Assembly (NCBI GenBank): GCA_019095985.1
Contig: CM032661.1
Span: forward strand, 29,741,636-29,805,635
Source: Streblospio benedicti
Lineage: Eukaryota; Annelida; Polychaeta; Spionida; Spionidae
Direction of reading: 5' to 3'
DNA: 64,000 nucleotides
Each line of letters begins with the position of its first letter. The stretch's first letter is position 1. The notes beneath the pieces were generated by a model, which saw only the letters and a program-made list of their open reading frames with translations, made no database searches and was not told where the DNA came from. The position numbers and the translations under genes were made by a program. Positions 28,801 through 40,800 of the stretch are shown here, in pieces.

Positions 28801-31800
28801 GTACTACTTGTTCGAATTTTATCATACTATTACAGTTTGTGCTATTTATTCTATTAGCTGAACCTTAATTTGGATAATGTCTTTGATTCCACAACTTAGC
28901 AGTTCTAAAATTAGCTGTCTTCACATCTATTCCATCATCGTATATCATCCCCCACATTTTCCGTTTGTTACGTGGTTGACTATAACACCCACTGTCCTGT
29001 TTACTGAGGCCATGTAAGGGGTAATGGATGCGTGGGCAGCAGTGATGGCTTGTCACAGCTTTACAAGCAGTGAAAACCCGTCTGGTAATGCATTACAGTT
29101 ACACTGGTTTATCTCGACTTGAATTTAAATGTGTGCTTTTCTTTTGGTATTGGATGCCTTTCACAGTATTTATCTTCTATTTATAGGGTGGTGATTTATA
29201 TATGCTGTTGTGATGTAGATGTTTTTTGGATGTGTAGAAGTTATTGCTATTTTCTGTAAATCACCATTTCTGATGTAATTTATTTGTGTGAAAAGTTTTA
29301 TTTGATTGAATTACCTTTAATCAAGCAAATGTTCCCCCAAATTGAATTCAATTACAATTTAGTCCCCAAAAAGATACATTGAAAGTAGCTCTCAAGATGA
29401 AACATCTCGCGAAGGGGCTTTTCTCAATATTTCTACATTTGTGCTTGTACATGTAGAAGATGAAAAGTTCTCAAATGATGTGTACACACACTTCATGCTT
29501 TATTCAGAAATGACACTTTAACATGGGAATTTTGAAATCTTTTATATTCTTCAAATGTGTTACAAGTCTTCTGATTTTCAAGGTGAATAAGTATGGCTAA
29601 AGTCAAAGTTTTAGAGTTTTCTACGTACTTCAAGAATTGTGTTTGATTTTTAGTATTTCAGAAATATGATTATGTGTGAAATATGCCTTAGTTACTAATA
29701 ATCATTAACAAAACAGTCATTGTTTTACACACAGAAAAAGTAATGAAACGAGCAAAGACCTGTGGGGTTATTGTGCCAGTCTGAGCTAAAAAAAACACAA
29801 AAAAGAGCCCCATTAAGTGGGGTGAGAATACTAAGGTCTGGATCGCTCTGTTTTCCAGACAAGTCGATGCCTTTCTGTTTTGAGGCTGAAATTGTCCATA
29901 TATGGTGAATTTTAAAAGTAAAGAAATATTTGCATTGCATTTTAATTTCGGCACATGATCAATTCAGGACATAATAATATGCAATTGTAACCTATGATGT
30001 ATTAAAAAATTTATCTTTTTATTTATTCAAAATAAACAACCTTTCTTTACAAATGTGTAAGATTTACAGTTTAATATTTTCTGCAGTGCAAAATGTGTTT
30101 GTATTGTTTTGATGCAAGTCATTCGCAACGCAAGTTTGTATGAAGTTTTTATAATATGGAAGTCTCGCTATATTAAAAATTGCTCCCCACCCGCCTCCCC
30201 ACCTTTAGATTTCCATCCATCATCTCTGAGACTTAATGATCACACTGCAGAGCAATCAGTGCACGAACCAGAAACAAACTGGCTCTATTGAGTTTTTTAA
30301 TCCTGATTTTGGGACAATGTATGAGATTAGAGCTGTTCCTTCACGCAGAGGTTCCTGAACCAGGCATGTGCAGCATTCATATTCTGAAGAAAAAAAATCC
30401 TATAAAAATCTCGCTGTAGGCTGGCTGCAGATGTACATGTACAGAGATGATGTTCTGAAATTGAGACTTCAATTTAATGTTCTATGTTGGGCCACTGAGT
30501 TTGTTGTAGTTTTTAAACAGAAAATAAAACTCGCCCTTGGTTTGACAGAATGATATAGTACGTACTGCATGAAATGATGCATTTGTCAGTGTGCCACACC
30601 CTCAATAAAATCTTTTAAAAAAGCCTAGATGATAGACAAGTGTACACATGGTATATAAGTTTGTTGAGATATTTTCAGCAGTTACTTAGTACTGTCAGGA
30701 ATGGCACGGCCATTGAAAGAGCTAATTACGATACCATGACTGAAAAAATACATCATGATATACATTTTGGCCTGCTACCAAGTTTACATGTTTCTCTCTG
30801 ACGTGCAACTGACAAATAATCTTTCGTACACTATATCTCATTGTAATACATGTGAATTTCTGCTGTAAACTGGAACATTTCCATGCATTTTTTTAAAAAG
30901 AAACTGCGTTCAATAATGTCAATATGCGTTTGTTGTAAACATCCACGAGCGTCACTCACGGCACGTTGTGTGTTTTTCAAAAAAATCAATGAGCAAATGT
31001 CAACAAATGTGCGGATATGTAGATCATGACAATCATGTTGCTCACCAATATGATGAAAAAGTAGTAGTTATGTGAGAATTATTGAAATAGGGTGATTTGA
31101 TATCTGGAATCATGGAGCAAAAATGATCTTAAATGGTCATGAAAACGGCATAATGTGGTAGTGAACATGTTCTGGTACCTATGACCAGTTGTATCTTTGG
31201 ACTTTTAAAGTTTATTGCTCCTAGGCTCCCGAAAGTGAAAACGATTTAGAAAATATCGAGTCATTGCTTTGAGTTCAATTAAAAAAAGTGTCTGAAAAAG
31301 TAATGATGATCACGTGTACGCATTTGGCTTGTATTGAAATACTCGTACATCAATAAAACACACTTTGCTGATAACCATGATCTTGTGTGAATATTAGGCA
31401 TATATTTTATTTGAATAAGTTTGCATTAAAACGCATGGAGAAAATCCCCCCTATGTGACTGTGAGTGACCTGAGTAGGTCATGAGTCTGCTGCTCCAGCT
31501 CAGTGCTTCTTCTGTGAGTAGGTCACTGCACCACACTCGTCCTCCCCTCTTCTCTCACTCGCACCAACAGTCTCCGGGTTCTTTGGGGTTGATGTGTTTT
31601 CGCATACTCAACTTACCCTACGTAAAGGTTAAAGCAGTGATATTTTATGATTCAGGAGTGCTTTAGGTGGAGCATGAGTTGATTCGAGTATAAAGCTCCC
31701 ATAAGAAGAGATGATGAGGCGGGTGCGTTGCCTGTGTCTCCCTGCCCAAAATGAATGTTGGTGATGCATTGAACATTATGAACTTGCGCTGTTGGAACAG

Positions 31801-34800
31801 TTCTTTCTCGGTATGAATAATCATCTAAAACAAATAGATTCCTGGAACATTTAGCAGGAAGAGTGTGCCTACTAATAGCAATTTTATTCAGGTGTGAGAC
31901 ATTATAAAATGTTTATCTGACCTACATTGTGGCCATAGTCATAGCTCATTGGAATGGCCTTTTTCATACATAGTTATTTTCAGTGCAGATCCCATAGAAA
32001 AATGAGATGACTTGAAGCAGGTTTATTAATGTTCATTGACAAGCTTTTTTGACATTGTTATTAGTACTCTAAGGAGCAAGTCGTCAGAGGACCAGTGTTG
32101 TTGATTGAAGAGAAGCTCGTTCTTTTTCAGTGTAAAAAAATTTACTTCTAAAATGAGTCCGAGAGTCGTAACTAGATGCCAGAGAAATTTTGATTTCATA
32201 GGGAAGAATGAATTTTAGCTCAATACAAAATTACCATAGGTGTTAAATACATGTAGCTGTTACATTTGCAAGTAGAAGTATCAGTTTATAGGCTGGTAAT
32301 AAACACACATATAAGATAAAACTGTAAATGTCAAGTCTCTTATGAACTTTCTTCAATCGACAATAAGGAAGCAAACCGTGTCCAGGATCATGCAATAATT
32401 TTTGTGTTTTGTAGAATCAAATAGCATGATTGGAATGGAAAACAGTGGTTTTCATTTTTTAGTTTCTGTGTAACTGACCCTAATTCCAATTTACTTAATG
32501 AAAATGCTCTTTTTGTATCAATGTACTTTATGTCTCTGAGTAAAACTTCTTCAATATTCTGTTTTGTAGACAGAAATGAAATTAATTGCATTGTGATGAC
32601 TTTCAGGATTTTCTGAACTTTGTATAACTAGAATTCATATAATTTATGTGCAAAAACATTTCTCGGAAATGATGATTACAAAGCTCCTCTTGATATTATT
32701 AATCTGTGTTTTGGTTTTTGCGCTTCCATGTTAATTTATATGGAAAACTCATTTTGTCTCAGGTGCTTTAAGTAATGTTGTCACGTGAATTTTTACACGA
32801 GACACGTTTTAGAGCTTTTAATACTTGTAATCGTGCCATTTCGATGCCTCGTTTTCTACACATGATACAGATCGGTTTTCTTCTTTAAATGATGGCAACA
32901 CAGACGTCTGCTTTTTTAAAGTAGTTTTTGTTTTATATTTTGTCGATAAGATTTGGTTTCCATCTTTAAACTGTGTGAATGCCATTTGATATTACAAGAC
33001 AAAGAAGATCGATATTGGGAAGGCCACTATTATTGGTTTAACCATGGCATATAAGTTGCAAATACTAGACAATACCATCCAAGATCATATCCTTGTGGCA
33101 CTCACCTCTCATTAGGTTGATGGCAAGATGCATATTGATTTACTAGATGATGAAAATACATCCTGGTTTTTGCATTGTCAGAAAGCAAATTCATATTTTA
33201 AAGGTGCTGTTAAAGAAATTGCAGCAAAGCTTAAAAAGAAATCCATTACTAGCGTTCAAAGTTGTGAGTTCCATAAAATAAACATAAATGCTAATTTGTC
33301 TGATTAATGTACATCCTGAATGCATCTATGCCAAGGTCCCTGTCTGGACTGGTACTATCTATGTATATTCCCGTGACCCAGTCCCAGGAATAGCAAAGAT
33401 TAATGGTGAATCCATTATATCCAGGTTATTTGCCAATATGTCAGGATTTATCATCCATTTAGGGTCAGAACAGATTGAGCCTGGGAGAAGCAAGTTACCT
33501 GATACGTTTTTCAGCTGCCAGTTGCCTTTGATTTTGCTTTCTTTTGCTGGTGCTTTCATCGGGATTAGATAATCAAGAAACTACACTGAGACTGCATGTG
33601 CTAGATTACTTGTAGTGGCCCTTGTACAACAGTTGTAGGTTGTATCTAGTGGCAAATTTTGAATGAATAGCTTTATAGCCGCCTACTTCATAATATTAAT
33701 GTGCATGAGCCAATCTAAGTCTCTCATAAACATGACGGTTTACATGCAGCATGAATTTCTCGTTTGTAGTACGAAAACAACAAATAAATAAGTAATCGTA
33801 ATGGCCAAGTGTTCAATACAAATGACTTTCACAACCATTGTGCTCACCAAATGAATGTCACTAGAATGTGTTTGCAGGTGCCAGCTGTGGCTACTGTCAG
33901 CATGTCTATCATGTTATATATACAGTACTGTCATGTCAATAAAAGCGATGCCCAAGATACCTTTTCAACCAATACTAGTCTCAGTGTTTGAACCTCGCAG
34001 GAAAAAGTTCGGGTCCAGCAGGGCCCTTAACTTTAAATTGTTGGGGGCCCTGATCATAAGTTGAGGGCCCTGCTGTGATGTGTTTGAAATGTAAGCAGAA
34101 GAAAGTAGTTGCTTCTATAGACACGTATTTGAACATGATGAAAAGTATGGAATTTACTATGACTCACCAATATTCACCAAAAATAGCTGAGGGACCGCAG
34201 GGCCCTCAAGTCCTAAAAGTTCAGGGCCCTGGTCAAACGTTGGGGGCTCAGGGCCCTCGGGCACCCTATTATTTCAAACACTGCTACTCTACAGGACTTG
34301 TATTGCAAAAAAGTAACACGTCCACCAACCAAGAAATGTTACTTGTCCCGCTTGTTCTACACCTCACGGCTTTGGTAAAAGCTGGTAGTCTGGAGGACGA
34401 GTAAGCTAAAATTCTTAGTGGCCTCTGACTAGTAGACAAGTACTTTTATGGGGCACTGAATAGGGTATTTTGTATGGGTGTGAAAACATAGACCCAAATG
34501 ACCGAAAAGCTTGGAGGGGGGAACTGTTGAGGGGTAGACTCTCAAGCAGCCAGGCCACACCCCTCAAATTTAGGCATAAATTGAGACCAAATACAATGTT
34601 AGATTTGATTAATTGATTGATTGTTTATTGATATTTGAGTATTCTTTTACCAAGCCTATAGGGCTATATCACATAGCCTCTGCCAGGACTCGAACCCTGG
34701 ACCACTACCACTGTGGCACCCATTCACCTAGCACTGAGGCAGGTGCATTAGTAGACCTCTCCCCAATCCTGACACACTTATGTGATATAGCCCTATAGAC

Positions 34801-37800
34801 TTGGTGAAAGAATCCTCTAATATCAATACAGTGAATGTCCTCAACAACAGAACCCAATTTGCAGTGACAAATCCTTCCTTTGTAGAGGGTTTTTGTTTCT
34901 ACATCATTTTCACTTACATTATTATAAGCTAATGCATGAAAAGTTTCCTTTATTTAGTTTTTCCTTTGTATACATTTCCTTTCTTGAGGACATTTACTGT
35001 ACTTAAAAACCCAGTCAGTTAACTTCCAATATATCTGTGATTGATGTTTGTTGTCGTCTGCCCGCAGTTCCACGCTCACCAACGGGGCATGCTGACCGAG
35101 CACGCCATGGAGAAGCCGCAGCCGATCAACCACCACAAGCGCCTGCACCTGCGCACCGCACTGACCGCGCACCGCCGCCACCACCGCCACGGTCATCACG
35201 GTCACCACGGCGGTCATCACGGTCATCACAAAGGCGTCGTGAACGGCGGCGGCGGCGACAGCAGAGTGGAGCTGTTGGAGGCGGAGGTGCACAACAAGAA
35301 CAGCAGCAACAATGGCAGGGTGGGTGTTTATTAGCATTTAGGATGTGATAATAGAATAGCAAAATTTGATCTATAAAAGTTGTTAAATGTTGTTAGAACA
35401 TACAGTAGAATCTTTCCGATTAAGACCACCTCTCTATTGAGACCACCTCAATAATAAGACCACTTTTCATGGTCCCAAGCCTCAATAAAGCTACCAAAAT
35501 GAACCTTTATACAGAGACCACCTCTCTATTGAGACCACCTAACACTGGTCCCCAAAGGTGGTCCTAATAGAGAGGTTCTATTCTAGTAATAAAGTTACTA
35601 GGTGTAGAACCTATGATCAGTTGATCAAGATGATCAATTGATTTATAAGTGTGTCAAAGATGACCTGGTGTAAAATGTAATGTGGTGAGAACAAGACATG
35701 GATCACGACTCTAAACCACAGCATTTAAATTTATATTGATATTTAAGACTGTCTGGCCTACTGGCCATCAGTGGGATCGATACAAAGATGGTCTCTTTGC
35801 GAAGGTGTGCAGTGATCACTTTATAAACGCTTGAATTAATCTGCACAAAACGGTCTTATTTTAGAGTAGGCCTCATTATGCAGGTGGTCTTAATTCGAGA
35901 GTGAAACTGGTCTAACTGGTTGTGATAAAATGCGACTTAAGTGAAGCGGTTTCAGAGGGTATTTGTTGGGGTTTGTTTGGGAAATTATCATTTTTGTTTA
36001 GTTCACTGTAAATAGCTTAATGTCTAGTGGGTGATATGAATTTAGGTGTCAGTCACAGTGTGTGTGGGCTGTAGATGTAATTGATCCATATTCATAAATG
36101 TATCATTTAATTCAATTATGTGATATAGCTAATTAAGTTGTATGACTTCTTGATATTTTTAGTCGTGAACTCCTGAATATAGACACCACGATCAAAGACT
36201 GACTCTCATCTTTATAAATCACAAAGGTCTGAATGTTGTTAGCCATGCATTAAGTTAAAATTAGTATTTCGTGATGTAGGCTCTCATTTCATTTTAGGAA
36301 ATTACTGATATTTTATATGCAAAGTAGTATTAGATTGCAATGACAATCTCAGTAACGTCATTTCACTTATAACTAAGTGGTCAAAATTTATGTGGATTTA
36401 ATTTGATATTTCTGAATGTCTTTTTATTTCTTTATAGTCATAAAGTAAAATAATAGTAATTCATTTGGTATAAAAACTGTTTTTAATAGCTTTTATATAT
36501 TCCACCTGATCCATGTATCAAGGAGCTTTACTTGTTTATCTACGTCAGATGTTTGAGCACCATTAGACACAAACGAAAAAAAGCTCATCTCCATCAATTT
36601 TTTCTCAACCAAAATATCTCCTCTGTACAGGGTTTGTTGGGTCTACATTTGTTTAGTACATCTCATGATTCATATCAATCAATACGAGTTACATTTTCAA
36701 ACCAACAAAAACATAACTTCCCCTAGTGGGACAACAAATCAAGCAAATTAAGCTGTAGTGCATATCATATATACTTGAAGTATATATGATTTTAAGGTCT
36801 AAAACCCTGTTTTATTACCCTCGGCTGAACAATTTATCAACTGCATAGCTGGAAATGTGTATTGAGTAGGCAATCTGAAGGATTGAAGATGATGGAGAAA
36901 TAGCAGTAAGGATCTGGCTGAGAAGTCTCATTGTTCTCTGGCAATGCCTAGACCTTACAGTTCACTCTGCATGCAATGTAGCAAAGGTCTGTGTCATGTC
37001 ATTGTGGTTGAGGTGATTTAGAGAGGATTAAAATGGAATTGCTCATTTGTTAAAGTGAGATGCACTTTCATTTCATAATATAGAATCTGTACAGTTCATG
37101 ATTAAGGCAGGCATCAACATAGGCAGGCATTAAACTTCTAGTAAAAGATGTACAAATTCTGTTGGAAGTTAGATAACGCAGAGTGGGTCATGGTTGAATG
37201 TAAATTATCTGCACTCAAGCTACAAACTTTCACTTTGCTCCATAAAAAAATCTGTCAACGTAGAAGTTTTGGCTCGAAGACAAGATCAATAAGAATGACC
37301 TCAATCACTTTATCAATCACTCAGTCTATCGGCAGATAAGCAGCAAAATTATAGAGATTACAGTTATCTAGTGATCAGAAAAGATTAATACGCTACGAAT
37401 TAAACCATCTTCTTCCTGTGATTGTTTAAGTTAAATATGTTCTTGTTTAGGCTCAACACTCGTAAATCAATGCGACAATACATTTATCTGTACAGTGGTC
37501 TAATATATTCTTGTTTAGGCTCAACACTCATAAATCAATGCGACAATACATTTATGTCTTTATTTAGTCACAGTTAGAAACCGAAGGACCCCACAAAATA
37601 AGTACGATACATCTATTATCGTCCATATTGGCATGTTCTGATAACTTGAGGTCATCCCTTAATTCCCTTCAAATTCGAGTAAAGTGGGTCTGACTCTATT
37701 GAGATTCAATTATATCACACTAAAGTCGTTTGAACATCTACACTGTACATACAGCACATTCTTCGTATCATGTCATACAATGAAGTCTCAACAAAGGGGT

Positions 37801-40800
37801 TGAACAACGTTATGCATCAAGCCTCGTGGTGTGAGACTAGTAGTAACAACATAGGCAGGCCATAAATATAGCCTTGTAATATATATGTGCCGCATCAACT
37901 TCATCTCAGTCAGCTTTATAGGTGTTCCTGCTCCCAGTGGTCTTGTCACGAGCAGACGTCACAAGTGAACAACAACCTGTTCTTGTTTATTGGGATGTAA
38001 ACATGTATACATTAATTATGTACGTCGGTTAAGTATGGACGTAGATTGTTAATTATGGACTATTTAAGCAATATTATGGATGGACTATGTCTATTACTTT
38101 GAACTTTGGCAAGTTTTTACTTGTCATGTGAGGAGTGTACACAGGAGCAATGTACACAGAAGCAGTTAGACTTGTAAATGGCATGTTATGAAAGTGTGTT
38201 TGATTTGGTGATAATGCACCAGGGTATGTTAGCGGATTTATCGATTGCATATTCAACATATGCTAGTTTTCTATAAATTTTATTTCTAGGCCATTAACAT
38301 TGTATGCCCTAGGCAAAAAATCAATTGTGTTATCATTACAAATAAAAAAACTAAATGGAAAACAGTGATATAATCAAGTATAAACTATATGTGTTTTGGG
38401 GAGATGAGGATTACAAGATGAACTTATTGAAAATGCATCAAAAGTATGTGAGCTGTTATCAGTGTCATGATGATTTTCAAAACCATGAGTTATCAATTCG
38501 AAATTGCATTGAATCAATCAATAGGCAATGATTTCTAATTGAGTTACTCAATTACATATCATATTATGTCAACAAAGAAATTTTAAATTGATAGATTATT
38601 GAACCATACCAGTTCTGTTAATTTTTTAACACCTGTTTGTAAGCGGATATGAACGATTGATTAATAATCTATGGATTAATCAAGTTGGACAGATAGAGGA
38701 TACGGTCGATCAATTGATGAATATTGATAGAAAAATATTTAATCCATTAAGCTCATCATACATATTGCTTACTTACTTTTAAGTAATGGAGATTATACAA
38801 TGTCCAATGCTAATATTACTAAGTTATATAAAGCTTTTACAGAAGAAATCTTTCATCTCGTGGTCTATGAATGAAGGAAAGTAATCCGGAGTAAAATGAC
38901 AATTAGCGATGAGCGGTGTCAAGTTTATGAGGATTGTGTGCAGACTACATTTTGTTTGGGAGAAATACGTTTAGGATCATCTGCGTATTAGTTTTAATAC
39001 CAAGAACTGGGTCATTGCTCAAAATAACAGGTCATGACACAAATTTCTCATTCAGTGTTGTGACGATGGATATATGTCGTCAGAACACTAGATCTTGTGA
39101 AAATACTCCTCTCCAAAAAGTGTGTACCTAAGAATATACATTTATGAGTTTGTGTCACTAATTCTTGCATTGCATAAATCTTTAAGAAGATGTGTTATGG
39201 TGTTTGTTCTTCAAGATATATATACTTCCTTTTGAACCTTTTTATACGGAGATCTCGAGATTGATTACCAATGCTTTTAGGTTTTAGGATCTTGATGAAA
39301 GGACAGACCTTCATTTAATGTATTATGGTGAATGTTGTTCTTAATAGATAACCAATTTCTTATAGATGCATACATATGAATTGTATTGGAAGACCTTAGG
39401 ATTATCTTAAAAGATACAATGAGACCTATAAAACACACAAAAATGGAGTTTCTAGTATCAGCATACTGAAATATCAAATATTTTGATATACCATTTGAAG
39501 AACACTTTGAAACAAAATAATCTGACCAGTGCGTGTAGCGTTTATAGTTTAGATCATATTTATTCAGTGAGTGTATGGAATAAAAGCTTAGATGGATAGC
39601 ATTTTGGCTAAAATGTGATTTCATGATGAAATCTTGCATGATACACCGCAGAGTACAGGTAAATAAAAGTTAGTCAAGAAAGACAGTTTTAAGTAGCGAT
39701 CATTTCAAAAGTTTATCTTGATATGATATTTTTTTAGTTTTTGAGATTTGATATATGTCTTTATATACATTTACATCTTGTTGAGCTGTAGTGATGGATT
39801 TTTTACTTTAATGAACAAAAGTTGAAATTGACTATCATCTCAATGATATTGAAGTTTTATTTTCATTTGACATTGACTCTCAATATGTACACATGGTGTT
39901 CCCAGCATAGATTGCAGCCATAAAAACTGATAGTTATAACAATGTGACGCAGTAGGTCAATGATCAATGTTTTTTCGCTCATCTTTTATTTGAATGACCA
40001 CTTTCTTTCTAATGCTAATATTTAGGTGTATCACACATTGGCATGTAATTTCATGGGTTATCATGCTCCAGGACTGCCTGATAACCATAAAAACTGCATC
40101 TTTCAACTGACACTATACTGAATGGTGTCAGTCATGTACTAATCCAGGAATCGCATACGTCTCTACATATTCCCATCGAAAATTAAATACAATGTACTTC
40201 ATTTGGTCTGAAAACCTCATATGTCATACACGTACATGTACTTGTATACGGCTTTAATCGTTCTGTCATACGCGTTGGATAAGATTTGCATTCGCTGTAT
40301 ACAAGTTACTAAAGAATGGCGTACTTGCACTAATTATACACAAAATATTCTGACATCTTTCAGAGCATGAATACATGTATGATGTACATGTTCCTGCAGT
40401 TCAATGATCAAGAAGAAGAAACATATTTATTCTAATACCTTTATTCTATTTCATATGAATACATAGTTATTAGATACGGACGTCATAGGTCTGACTACAT
40501 TCATTAATTGTTTCCATTAACAAACTGCATACCTAATTATGGTTTTCATATATTCTAGAAGTGCATGTACAATTGACGTACAGAATAGGCCTATTAGCTT
40601 CAATAATTGTTCAATCGCATTGCGTAATTAACAAACCTTTGGGTTTTCACTATATCTTTACTAATCAGATTTCACATGTTATTTTATAATATTTACCGGT
40701 AGTTGTATCGGTCGAATTGCTGTTTCAAAATGCGAAGAATGAAACTTTTTCAGAATTCAATGTGATACAATACAAAAAACCTTGAATGCTGACATAATTA

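Larger units (their letters stand above)
14202..35067. other. NHE intron 10, 20.9 kb
   Basis: The largest gap between placed exons. No protein gene recognised on either strand; open frames are short and lack coding character. It holds many TACATGTA palindromes, a tRNA-derived SINE (19540), a hairpin (25854), nuclear-receptor-like half-sites (31466), a hAT-like element (33982), a fold-back element with a tRNA-like core (34626) and a MITE (34829). An unrecognised short exon or regulatory element could be hidden here. Confidence 0.6.

Noticed and set aside
29688-29954. 88-residue minus-strand frame
   Set aside because: No recognisable domain; lies in the AT-rich intron without context.
33359-33559. 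66-residue minus-strand frame (and the overlapping + frame at 33288)
   Set aside because: Complex-looking peptide, but I recognise no family and see no splice or promoter context. It may be an eroded repeat.
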